A stretch of 39,780 bases of DNA. It comes from Anaerolineales bacterium. GTDB taxonomy: Bacteria > Chloroflexota > Anaerolineae > Anaerolineales > Villigracilaceae. The stretch's first letter is position 1. Every line of letters starts with the position of its first letter. Of this stretch, positions 15,581-23,861 are shown piece after piece. Location of the stretch: the NCBI GenBank assembly GCA_016934715.1, contig JAFGSI010000082.1:1-39780 (forward strand). The letters are read 5' to 3'. Both the position numbers and the translations under genes were made by a program. The notes beneath the pieces are model-generated. The model worked only from the letters and a program-made list of their open reading frames with translations. It did no database searches and was not told the DNA's origin.

Positions 15581-18136
15581 ATGAAACTCCAACTTACCCT
15601 CGCCTGGCGCTACCTGAAAGGGCGTAAACTGCGTTCCTTCCTGACCACCCTGGCCGTCGTCTTCGGCGTCCTGATCATTTTCGGGATGAACATCATCCTG
15701 CCGACCATGCTGGCCGCGTTCAATGCCAACATGCTGGCCGCAGCCGGCGCGGTCGATGCAACCATTTCCCACCAGACCGGTGGCTCGTTTCCGCCGGAGG
15801 TGGCCGACGGGCTGGCAGACATCGATGGCGTGCGCGCCATCACCATCTCGCTCAATCGGGTGGTCAATCTGCCCACCGACTTTGTCGATGACAACCCCGC
15901 CATCACTGACCGGATCTCGGCCGTGACCCTGATCGGCATCGATCCCGAAACTGCTCGCAGCCTGCGGATCTACCAGATCCAGGAGGGCGGGCGCTTCCTG
16001 GAACCAGGCGACACCGCCGTGACTGTCATCTCACAATCCCTGGCGGACGCCTATCGGGTCGGATTGGGCGATAGGATCGCCCTGCCTTCCGTGAGCGGCG
16101 TCGTGGATCTGACCGTGGTTGGCATCCTGCCGACGCGCACCGTGCCTGGCAACGAGGAGGTGCTCGTCACACTGCCCCAGGCCCAGACCATGACCGGCCA
16201 AGAAGGTCAGATCACCGCCATCGACATCGCCCTGGACACCACCGATGAGACCGAACGCGCTGCCATCCTGGCCGAGATCGAATCCGCTGCAGGCGACAGC
16301 TATACGATCGGCTCCCTGCAACCCGGCTCAGAAATGTTCGCCAGCCTCCAGATGGGACAGATCGCCATGAACATGTTCGGCGTGCTGGCCCTCTTTATGG
16401 GCGGGTTCATCATTTTCAACACCTTCCGCACCGTGGTTGCCGAACGCCGGCGTGACATCGGCATGCTGCGGGCCATCGGCGCCAACCGCCGCACCATCAC
16501 CGCCATCGTCCTCATTGAAGGCCTGCTCCAAGGCGTGATCGGTTCGGGTATCGGGCTTGTGCTCGGGTATTGGATGGGTGCCGGGATCGTCCGGCTGGCC
16601 GAAGCCCCGATGAACATCTTCCTCAACATCCGAATGGGCAATCCCGTCGTTTCCCCGACCCTGATCGCGACCTCGCTCCTGCTCGGCGTAGGTGTGACTG
16701 TCCTGGCCGGGCTGATCCCGGCCCAGAACGCCGCCAGGGTCACCCCGATGGATGCCCTGCGCCCGACAGTGGCAGAAATGGAAACCAGACACCGCATGGG
16801 CGCCGGGGCCATCGCCGGGATCGTCATGATCGCCGTGGCGATCATGGCCCTCTTGACCGGGGAAACGTCTTTCATCGCCCTTGGCAGCTTGTTGTTCCTG
16901 ATCGGCTTGATCCTGGTCGCCCCGCTGCTGCTGCACCCGATCGCCTACGCCTTCGGCAAGCTGACCGCTCTGCTCTACGCCCGACAGGGGATTGGTGACC
17001 TGGCCCATGGCAACCTGACCCGCCAGCCGTCACGGGTGGTCATCACCGCCAGCGCCACCATGATCGGTCTGGCTATCGTCGTCGCCCTGGGAGGCATGAC
17101 CTCGAGCCTCTCGGACATGCTCAACAGTACGGTCCGCTCCAGCCTGGGCAGCGATTACCTGCTCATCCCGCCCTCCATCAGCGTCTGGAGTGGGGACATG
17201 GGCTCCGGCCCGGAGTTAACTGAACGCCTGCAGGCCATCGATGGAGTCGGGGATATCAGCACGCTGCGTTTCGCTGTTACCGCCATCAACGGCCAGTCAA
17301 TTTCCCTGATCGGGATCAATCCCGAGACCTATCCACGGGTCAGTGGGCTGGATTTTCTGGAGGGAGACGAAACGGCGTACGAAGCCCTGGCTGAAGGTCG
17401 AGCCATGATCGTCAACGGTTCGTTTACGATCGCCCTCGCGGGACTCGAGGTCGGTGATACGGTGGAACTGGCTACCCCGGGCGGAGACCAGACCTATACG
17501 ATCGTCGCAGTTGGTTCCGACCTCTTGAACGCCAAGGTCGTGACCGCTTACATCTCGCAGGCCAACCTGGCCGCCGACTTCAACCGTACGGACGACGTTT
17601 TCATCCAGTTTAACCTCCTCCCGGGCGTGGAACTCGAGAGCGTGGATTCCCAGATCAAGGAGGTCGCCGCCAACTATCCGCAGTTCACGGTCCTCGCCGG
17701 CAGGGGCTACATCGACCAGATGCTTGAACTGGTTAAGGTCCTCTTCCTGGGGATGTATTTCCTGCTGGCCTTCCTGGCCCTGCCCTCGCTGATCGCAATG
17801 GTCAACACCCTGGCCATCAGCGTCATCGAGCGGACGCGCGAGATCGGCATGCTGCGCGCCGTCGGCGCCACCCGCAAGCAGGTCCGCCGCATGGTTGTCG
17901 CCGAAGCCCTTCTGCTGGCTGCCGTCGGGACCGCCTTCGGTATTCTGGCCGGCATGTACCTGGGCTACGTGATCGTTAAGGCAATGGGAGTGATGTTTCC
18001 AATCTCCTACATGTTCCCGCTGGGCGGCATCCTGGGCGGCATCGCCATCGGCCTGATCTTCGGGGCCCTGGCCGCCATCATCCCGGCCCGCCAGGCCGCC
18101 AGACTGCAGGTTGTGGAAGCTCTGCGCTACGAGTAA
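15581..18136 (+). CDS. ABC transporter permease, FtsX/MacB type, two FtsX domains
   Basis: This 851-residue protein starts with a helix (LRSFLTTLAVVFGVLIIFG) and an extracytoplasmic MacB_PCD-like domain (about 45-240). Three helices of a first FtsX domain follow (about 260-400). A second unit repeats this plan: a helix pair, another external domain (about 500-700) and a final FtsX domain. The coupling helix motif ERRRDIGMLRAIGANRRT in the first unit and ERTREIGMLRAVGATRKQ in the second are the ATPase contacts. GGAGGAG precedes the ATG. Such double-FtsX permeases with a single ATPase are common in Gram-positive and Chloroflexota exporters of peptides or lipids. A strong terminator closes the operon. 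Confidence 0.92.
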   Translation: MKLQLTLAWRYLKGRKLRSFLTTLAVVFGVLIIFGMNIILPTMLAAFNANMLAAAGAVDATISHQTGGSFPPEVADGLADIDGVRAITISLNRVVNLPTDFVDDNPAITDRISAVTLIGIDPETARSLRIYQIQEGGRFLEPGDTAVTVISQSLADAYRVGLGDRIALPSVSGVVDLTVVGILPTRTVPGNEEVLVTLPQAQTMTGQEGQITAIDIALDTTDETERAAILAEIESAAGDSYTIGSLQPGSEMFASLQMGQIAMNMFGVLALFMGGFIIFNTFRTVVAERRRDIGMLRAIGANRRTITAIVLIEGLLQGVIGSGIGLVLGYWMGAGIVRLAEAPMNIFLNIRMGNPVVSPTLIATSLLLGVGVTVLAGLIPAQNAARVTPMDALRPTVAEMETRHRMGAGAIAGIVMIAVAIMALLTGETSFIALGSLLFLIGLILVAPLLLHPIAYAFGKLTALLYARQGIGDLAHGNLTRQPSRVVITASATMIGLAIVVALGGMTSSLSDMLNSTVRSSLGSDYLLIPPSISVWSGDMGSGPELTERLQAIDGVGDISTLRFAVTAINGQSISLIGINPETYPRVSGLDFLEGDETAYEALAEGRAMIVNGSFTIALAGLEVGDTVELATPGGDQTYTIVAVGSDLLNAKVVTAYISQANLAADFNRTDDVFIQFNLLPGVELESVDSQIKEVAANYPQFTVLAGRGYIDQMLELVKVLFLGMYFLLAFLALPSLIAMVNTLAISVIERTREIGMLRAVGATRKQVRRMVVAEALLLAAVGTAFGILAGMYLGYVIVKAMGVMFPISYMFPLGGILGGIAIGLIFGALAAIIPARQAARLQVVEALRYE

Positions 18137-18210
18137 GCGCGGTCGGCCCAGCCGCGCCTGTGGATCCATCCGCCTGTAGGCAACGGACCCCAAACGACAG
18201 GATCACACTC

Positions 18211-18239
18211 GCCGGGAGCATCTGCTCCCGGCTTTTTTT
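18211..18239 (+). terminator. rho-independent terminator of the PadR/ABC operon
   Basis: The stem GCCGGGAGC pairs with GCTCCCGGC around a four-base loop and is followed by seven T residues. It lies 74 bases after the permease stop and 10 bases before the end of the convergent membrane-protein gene. It is oriented for the plus strand only. Confidence 0.9.
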
Positions 18240-18249
18240 CTGGAACCGT

Positions 18250-18705
18250 TCACAACTTCTTGCCGTGCCGGATCCAGCCCCGGATGAATTTCGGTATGCC
18301 CTCGTCGCGCAGTTCCTGCGACCCGAACAGGTAGCAAATCCCGTAGTAGGCCAGCCAGGTGAGCAGGACCGTCGCGACCGCCAGGGTCAGCTTGATCACC
18401 CAGAAGAACATGTTCTCCATCAGCACTGCAACCGCCAGGAACAAAATGCTGAAGAAAACCGCCAGCGCGATCCCGGCCACGAACTTGTCCCGCAACGAGT
18501 TGTAACGCCACACCAGCCGGTACAGGGGCAACGTCTGGCGCTGTTCGCCCGGGGACATTTGGAAAGCTGCCTCGACAAAGAACCACAGTCCCAGGATATA
18601 ACGCAGGCGCAGATAGTCGCACTGCTGGATGGGCAACAGAAAGACGAACGCTCCAAGCGCGAAAAGTACGACGAAAGACAGGAGATGCGGGCCTTGATGA
18701 TTCAT
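18250..18705 (-). CDS. small integral membrane protein, unknown function
   Basis: This 151-residue protein has three clear hydrophobic segments: about residues 8-26, 78-99 and 102-125. The loop between the first and second is basic and amphipathic (SPGEQRQTLPLYRLVWRYNSLRDK). The C-terminus is basic (FIRGWIRHGKKL). The ATG at 18705 has GGAGGG eight bases upstream, better than an upstream in-frame start at 18747. I do not recognise a family. It is the last gene of a minus-strand run and lies 181 bases after the Fpg-like gene, so it may have its own promoter. Confidence 0.7.
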   Translation of the reverse strand: MNHQGPHLLSFVVLFALGAFVFLLPIQQCDYLRLRYILGLWFFVEAAFQMSPGEQRQTLPLYRLVWRYNSLRDKFVAGIALAVFFSILFLAVAVLMENMFFWVIKLTLAVATVLLTWLAYYGICYLFGSQELRDEGIPKFIRGWIRHGKKL

Positions 18706-18886
18706 GCGTTTTTCCCTCCGGCCAGAGCGGTGCCCCTCAGGATCCATGGTTGGTTCTTACATCGTTGTGCGGGCCATGGAAAACCGCGCAGAAACCATCC
18801 GGGTTGGATTGGGACAGGCCCGAGATCGGTGAGCCCGGTCGGTAGTTCTGGACCGGGGTCGCGCGACAGCACCAGCAGTTTCCAGG

Positions 18887-19717
18887 TCACTGCTGGCAGG
18901 CCGGACAAAAATAGCATGCCCCACCCAGGTACTGGATCTTCTCGACCGTCCGGCCGCACTCCGGGCAAGGCTTTCCGGCTGCCTTGCTGTCCATGATCCG
19001 CACGTAACCGCCCGACTGCCCGAACAGGTCAAGCTCGTCGTTCCGGCCGCCTCTCTCGGCCACCTCGCGGACGGTCTCGACGACCGCCGCATACAAGTCG
19101 CGTCGCTGGCCCGGGTTGAGTTCCGCCAGGGCGCGGCGTGGGTGCAGCCGGGCCCGGAACAGGATATCCTGCGCGATCGAATTCCCCAACCCGGGGATCA
19201 GCTGCTCCTGGGTCAGGAGACTCTTGACGCTGCGCTTCGGGCCGGTCAGCAACTCGTCGACCAGGGCCGAAAAATAATTGTACGTAAAATCCGCCTCGAC
19301 AGGCGTTGTCCGCATATCCTTGATGTACTCGCGTTCCAGTTCCCGGCCGGCCTCGTAGAGCTCCATGGCTCCCCACATCTGGGTCATGGCGGTCAGGAAA
19401 GAATCATCTTCGAAAGTGATGTACAGGTGATATTTTTTCGGAACCGGCGAGCCGGGGGCATGGTACTGGACCCGCCCACCGCATTCGCCGAACAGCAGCA
19501 CGTAACCCGGCTCGAGCGCGAGCGAGAGCCAGCGCCCGCGAGCCGTGGCCCGGCCAACCCTCTTTCCGGCCGTCAGGGCCGCGAACTCTTCGTGGGTCCG
19601 GTTGTACCATAGAAATTTGTGGGGCGAATTCCCCAGAGCACCCCTGCGAACCACTTTCCCCTGCAGGGTGGCGTTCGACTGGCGCGCCAGGACGATGGTT
19701 TCAGAGATTTCGAACAT
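18887..19717 (-). CDS. divergent Fpg/Nei family DNA glycosylase-like protein
   Basis: This 276-residue protein has the Fpg/Nei fold: an N-terminal beta-sandwich, the H2TH region (LTQEQLIPGLGNSIAQDILFRA) and a C-terminal zinc finger with CPEC and CPAC. Canonical enzymes start MPELPE and use Pro2 as the Schiff-base nucleophile. Here the start is MFEISE, so Pro2 is replaced by Phe; Glu3 is kept and Pro5 is Ser. The lysine of the RGK strand is Arg (RGRW), and the zinc-finger arginine is absent (YLGGACYFC). A known clostridial-type branch begins M-hydrophobic-E-h-PE and shares YLGG and GGRxxExDLFG, and this gene belongs with it. GGAGGTGG precedes the ATG at 19717. It may bind damaged DNA without classic glycosylase chemistry. 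Confidence 0.83.
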   Translation of the reverse strand: MFEISETIVLARQSNATLQGKVVRRGALGNSPHKFLWYNRTHEEFAALTAGKRVGRATARGRWLSLALEPGYVLLFGECGGRVQYHAPGSPVPKKYHLYITFEDDSFLTAMTQMWGAMELYEAGRELEREYIKDMRTTPVEADFTYNYFSALVDELLTGPKRSVKSLLTQEQLIPGLGNSIAQDILFRARLHPRRALAELNPGQRRDLYAAVVETVREVAERGGRNDELDLFGQSGGYVRIMDSKAAGKPCPECGRTVEKIQYLGGACYFCPACQQ

Positions 19718-19930
19718 GCTCCACCTCCCAAAATCCGGTCCCGGAAGGATGCCTGTTTGGCGTCCCATGACTGAAATTCCACCAGCAGTGGCGCGCAGAT
19801 CACCAACCGGGGAAGAGCCGTCCCGTATCTCGGCCGCTCTGTGGTCCCGTAAAGCGCAAAACAGCATCTTCCCGTTCCAGAGGCGCCTTTTTGAAAATCC
19901 CTGGAAGCAGCGAGCATTCCTGTTGGTTCG

Positions 19931-20953
19931 TCAAGCGCCAGGAGCAGTCATCCTGGTTTTTGGTTTCCCCTGTAAGATCCGGAAGGCCAACCCTCCCACC
20001 CCAAGCGGGAACCAGAAGGTGATCAAGCGATACGTCAGGGTGATCAGGGAGGCCGCCTCCCACTGGACCCGCAGGCTCCCGAGGGCCACCGGCAGGGCTC
20101 CCTCCACCAGGCCGATCCCGGCCGGCGTAGGCGAAACGATCGTGAACAGGTAGCCGATGCTGAACCCGCCCACCAGGGTCCCGATCGAGAACGGTGTGCC
20201 CCAGGTCAGAAAACTCAGGGCCAGGACACAGAGCAAGAGGGCCTTGTTGTTGAGCGAAAACAGGAACGGCCAGATCAACTGCCTGCCCTTCCCCCGGACG
20301 ACCGAGACGCCCTCAGCGATCTCGGCGGCGAAGACATACGCCCGGTCGATCTGCACGTAGTCACGCTTGATGAACGGCCGGGCGACCTGGTTGACCAACC
20401 GGCCGCACCAGGACAGCACCCGGCCAAGCTGTTCCTCCGAGCGATACCCCAGATAGATCAGCAGTCCAACTGCCAGGGCGATCATGCACAGGATCGCCGA
20501 GGCGGCCAATTCGCCGGCGTTCAGATTATGACGGCGGAACAATACGGTCAGGCCCAGCGCCAGAACGCAGAGGAAGGCCAGGTAGTCGAAGAGCAGGAAC
20601 AGCGCTCCGACGACAGTGACCCGCCCGGGGGGCTGGTTGCGCTGCCGGGCCTGGTCGATGAAAACCGCCATTCCCCCAATCCCGGCACTGGGTGCCACCA
20701 CGTTGACGAAGTTGGCTGCCGTGGACATCAGGACCAGACGCTGCCGGCTCTCGGTCAGGCCGACCAGCTGGTAGAGGTTCTGAAAGGTGACCGCCATGTT
20801 GTACATCCAGATTGCCTCGACTGCCAGCGCAGCCGCCAGGAACCACAGATTGCTCGCCTGGAGCGCCTCGACGATATTCTCCAGTTCGGAAAAACTGAAG
20901 AGGACAAAACCGACAGTCAGCAGGAGGATGACAGCAAGGATGAATTTGCGCAT
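19931..20953 (-). CDS. UPF0104/lysylphosphatidylglycerol synthase transmembrane-domain family protein
   Basis: This 340-residue integral membrane protein has about eight hydrophobic helices. It carries the family motif STAANFVNVVAPSAGIGGMAVFI after the second helix pair, and a matching segment SPTPAGIGLVEGALPVAL near the C-terminus. It lacks the MprF lysyl-transferase domain, so only the flippase-like part is present. Related proteins are linked to moving lipids or lipid-linked sugars across the membrane. The gene lies 76 bases after the zinc peptidase on the same strand. The specific lipid is unknown. Confidence 0.82.
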   Translation of the reverse strand: MRKFILAVILLLTVGFVLFSFSELENIVEALQASNLWFLAAALAVEAIWMYNMAVTFQNLYQLVGLTESRQRLVLMSTAANFVNVVAPSAGIGGMAVFIDQARQRNQPPGRVTVVGALFLLFDYLAFLCVLALGLTVLFRRHNLNAGELAASAILCMIALAVGLLIYLGYRSEEQLGRVLSWCGRLVNQVARPFIKRDYVQIDRAYVFAAEIAEGVSVVRGKGRQLIWPFLFSLNNKALLLCVLALSFLTWGTPFSIGTLVGGFSIGYLFTIVSPTPAGIGLVEGALPVALGSLRVQWEAASLITLTYRLITFWFPLGVGGLAFRILQGKPKTRMTAPGA

Positions 20954-21029
20954 AACCGGATCATCCCAGACTGGCCTCCCGCGGATCTTGCTGGCAGGAG
21001 GCCTGAGTCTGTTTTCAAGCAGGCAATGC

Positions 21030-21734
21030 CTAGCGTCGGCGTCCGCCGACCAGGCTGATGAAGTAGAGCAGCTGCAGGACGGCCGTCACCAATCCGGCGA
21101 CGTAGGTCAGGGCGGCGGCATTGAGCACGCTGCGCACACCGCGCTGCTCCTGTTGGCCGGCGATGATCCCGGCGTTGGTCAGCAACTCACGCGCCCGGGC
21201 AGAGGCATTCAACTCGACCGGCAGGGTCGCCAGGGCGAAGACCGCCCCACCCGAAAAGGCGATCACCCCCAGCCAGGCGATATCGACCCCGAAGGCCATC
21301 CCGGCGTAGCTCAGGAACAGACCGAGCACGATCAGGATCCAGCCCAGGGAGGAGCCGATGTTGACCATGGGCACCAGCGCCGAGCGGAAGCGCAGCGGCA
21401 GATAGCCATCACGATCCTGCAGGGCATGTCCGAGTTCGTGGGCTGCCACTGCCAGGGCAGCCACCGAGGGATTCTCGGACACCCCGCGCGAGAGGTACAG
21501 CGTGTTGTCGCGCGGATCGTAATGGTCACTCATTTCCCCGGCGACGCCCTTGATCTCGACGCCGGTCAGGCCCGCGGCACCGATCAGACGTTGGGCAGCC
21601 TGAAAACCGGTCAACCGGCTGGAGGCCTGGATGCGGCTCCACTTCCGGTATGTGGCACGCACATACCAGGACGCCAGGGCCATCAAGATGAAGGCCGGGA
21701 CCATGCAAAGCAGGTAGTCAAGACTCAGAAACAT
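21030..21734 (-). CDS. membrane zinc metallopeptidase, YugP-like
   Basis: This 234-residue protein has an N-terminal helix, the zinc site AAHELGHALQDRDGY (HExxH) near residue 95, and three further hydrophobic segments. This matches the PF04298 family of membrane-bound zinc peptidases (YugP). The DNTLYLSRGV segment before the active site and AGLTGVEIKGVAGEMSDHYD are also family features. It follows the S41 protease by 53 bases on the same strand, so two proteases of membrane or envelope quality control are probably co-transcribed. Substrates are not known for the family. Confidence 0.88.
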   Translation of the reverse strand: MFLSLDYLLCMVPAFILMALASWYVRATYRKWSRIQASSRLTGFQAAQRLIGAAGLTGVEIKGVAGEMSDHYDPRDNTLYLSRGVSENPSVAALAVAAHELGHALQDRDGYLPLRFRSALVPMVNIGSSLGWILIVLGLFLSYAGMAFGVDIAWLGVIAFSGGAVFALATLPVELNASARARELLTNAGIIAGQQEQRGVRSVLNAAALTYVAGLVTAVLQLLYFISLVGGRRR

Positions 21735-21787
21735 CTGTCACCTCTCCTTCCTATACGCTGAAGAGCACCCCATGGTGCGTAGATCCC

Positions 21788-23029
21788 TTAGGGATTTATC
21801 AGGGCATCGATGGCCGCATCCAGCTGCGGATCAAGGTCGTTGGCAACGTCATCGGCGGTCATTTCGACGACCCTGTCGGGGGTCAGCCCCACATCATGAA
21901 TGGTGTTACCGTTGGGGGTCAGCCAGCGGGCGATCGTCACCCGCACCGTCCCACCGTTCGAGATCTGGAGCCAGTTCTGCACCGTGCCCTTGCCGAAGGT
22001 CGTCGTGCCGACCAGGATGGCGCGCCCGGAATCCTGCAAGGCGCCGGCGACGATCTCGGAGGCAGAGGCGCTGTACTCGTTGACCAGCACAACCACCGGG
22101 ACATCATAAGCCCGCCCGCCGCCGCGGGCCTCATAGCTCTGACGGGTGCCATCCCCGTACTGTTCGTACAGGACCACGCCCGAGGGAATGAATTCGGAGG
22201 CCACTGCCACCGCTGCCGACAGGTAGCCGCCGCCGTTGTTGCGCAGGTCGAGGATCACACCGCGCGGGTTCTGAGCCATCAGGTCACCCAGCTGGTCGCG
22301 GAAGTCGCTGGCAGTGTTGTCGCCGAAGATCGTGAGTTGAATATACGCAATGTTGTTATCCAGCATGCGGCTTTCCACGCTCGGGACGGTGATGTGGGCC
22401 CGGGTGATAGTCACATCAAAGGGCTCGGGAAGACCCTCGCGACGAATGGTCAGGGTGACGTCGGTTCCTGCCGGACCCAGGACCCGCGTCAGCCGCACCA
22501 GGTCTGGATCGATACCGGCGACATCCTCGCCATCAACCGCAATGATCTGGTCACCGGAGAGCAGGCCGGCCGCTTCAGCCGGGGAACCGGTCATCGTCTG
22601 GGTGATGGTCAGGTAATCGCCGCTGGTGTCGACCCAGGAGCCGATGCCATCGTATTCTCCCTGCATGGCATTGTTGGCGTCGGTAGTCTCGCGCACGTCC
22701 CAGTAGCCGGAGTATGGGTCACCAAGCGAATCCATCATGCCCCGGATGGCGCCCTCGACCAGGACCTGGTCGTCCAGGGGCTGGTCAACATACTGCTGGT
22801 GGATGATATCCCAGGCCTCCCAGAAGGGGCCGAAAGCATCCCCCAGCTCCGGCGGCGTGCCGGCGTCGGTCGGCGAGACCGGGGTGGTTTCCGGGAACGG
22901 CGGAGAGGGCACGAGTGCCGAACGTGGCAGAGCGAAATAGCCGGTGGCGATCCCGCCGCCGAACGAACAGACGACCAGGAGCAGGGCGAGCATGATGAGC
23001 AAGAACGAACGATGGGCTTTGTTTTCCAT
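21788..23029 (-). CDS. S41 family C-terminal processing protease
   Basis: This 413-residue protein has an N-terminal signal anchor (SFLLIMLALLLVVCSFGGGIATGY) and a proline/threonine linker. A PDZ domain (about 110-205) contains SPAEAAGLLSGDQIIAVDGEDV. The S41 catalytic domain has Ser in YSASASEIVAGAL and Lys in TFGKGTVQ, forming a Ser-Lys dyad. It is expected to degrade or trim proteins outside the cytoplasmic membrane. GGAGG lies six bases before the ATG. It is 53 bases upstream of the zinc peptidase gene. Confidence 0.94.
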   Translation of the reverse strand: MENKAHRSFLLIMLALLLVVCSFGGGIATGYFALPRSALVPSPPFPETTPVSPTDAGTPPELGDAFGPFWEAWDIIHQQYVDQPLDDQVLVEGAIRGMMDSLGDPYSGYWDVRETTDANNAMQGEYDGIGSWVDTSGDYLTITQTMTGSPAEAAGLLSGDQIIAVDGEDVAGIDPDLVRLTRVLGPAGTDVTLTIRREGLPEPFDVTITRAHITVPSVESRMLDNNIAYIQLTIFGDNTASDFRDQLGDLMAQNPRGVILDLRNNGGGYLSAAVAVASEFIPSGVVLYEQYGDGTRQSYEARGGGRAYDVPVVVLVNEYSASASEIVAGALQDSGRAILVGTTTFGKGTVQNWLQISNGGTVRVTIARWLTPNGNTIHDVGLTPDRVVEMTADDVANDLDPQLDAAIDALINP

Positions 23030-23122
23030 TAGAAACCTCCATAAGATCAGATGGGAATGGTAGCACGTCCGGGTTAAAACAGGATAAGAAAAACCGCCCG
23101 ACGTGTCAAAAACGCATAAGAA

Positions 23123-23758
23123 TCAGACCCCGGCCAGCACTCCAGGCAGTTCTGCCAATGAGCGGATGGTGGGATCGCAATCTGGCGAAGGGCCATCCAG
23201 GCTGACCAGGATGGTGGTCATGCCCAGGGTCCGGGCAGTGCCCAGGGAGCGCGGCTGGTCGTCTACCAGGATGCACAGCCGAGGGTCCGGGTCGCCGATC
23301 GCCCGCAAGGCCAGGTCGAAGGCCTCTGGCATAGGCTTGCAATAGGGGGACATCGTATGGATGTCCAGGATGCCGGTGAAGACACCCTCCAGGCCCAGGA
23401 CCTGCAGGACGCGCCCCGCGTGGGCAGCGTCGGCATTGGTGAAAATGTACCGCCGCATGTCCAGGGACTCGAGCACCGTTCGCAGGACCGGATCGGGATG
23501 CAGATAGCGCTCGAGCGGCACGTCGTGGACGAAGGCCAGGTATTCGTCGGCATCGACCCGGCAGGTGGCCTGCAGACCGCGCAGGGTCGTCCCGTACTGG
23601 CGGAACAGGCTTTCGCGCAGCGTGGCGATTTGTTCGCGTGGAAAGCCCAGGCGCTCGTGCATGTATTGATTGATGCGTCCGGCAATCTCCCCCCACAGGC
23701 CCGAGGCAGGCGGGTAGAGGGTGTCATCCAGGTCGCACAGCAGGGTGGTGAAAGGCAT
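23123..23758 (-). CDS. HAD family hydrolase, pyrimidine 5'-nucleotidase type
   Basis: This 211-residue protein carries all four HAD motifs: CDLDDTLYP (nucleophile Asp), IFTNAD, the Lys in KPMPEAF and the acidic pair in ILVDDQPRSL. A helical cap lies between motifs I and II. The pattern DLDDTLYPP is that of the SDT1/PHM8 pyrimidine 5'-nucleotidase group, so nucleotide dephosphorylation is likely. The ATG at 23758 is directly preceded by TATAAT-AGGTGGC, so the transcript may be leaderless. It diverges from mutL across about 100 bases. Confidence 0.88.
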   Translation of the reverse strand: MPFTTLLCDLDDTLYPPASGLWGEIAGRINQYMHERLGFPREQIATLRESLFRQYGTTLRGLQATCRVDADEYLAFVHDVPLERYLHPDPVLRTVLESLDMRRYIFTNADAAHAGRVLQVLGLEGVFTGILDIHTMSPYCKPMPEAFDLALRAIGDPDPRLCILVDDQPRSLGTARTLGMTTILVSLDGPSPDCDPTIRSLAELPGVLAGV

Positions 23759-23765
23759 GCCACCT

Positions 23766-23794
23766 ATTATAGTCGGCATTGCGTTTTGTGTCTC
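23766..23794 (-). promoter_or_regulatory. promoter of the HAD hydrolase gene
   Basis: On the minus strand, GAGACA (4/6 match to -35) and a perfect TATAAT are 17 bases apart. The TATAAT ends seven bases before the start codon, so transcription would begin at or very near the ATG. Confidence 0.55.
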
Positions 23795-23849
23795 CGCGAA
23801 TCCCCCCCCGGGGCGCCGGTCGGAAGGCTCCTGGGGCTGGAAATGCTCG

Positions 23850-23855
23850 TATAAT
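23850..23855 (+). promoter_or_regulatory. -10 box of mutL
   Basis: A perfect TATAAT lies six bases before the mutL ATG at 23862, predicting a leaderless transcript. No clear -35 hexamer is seen. The layout mirrors the divergent HAD gene. Confidence 0.45.
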
Positions 23856-23861
23856 AAGGCC

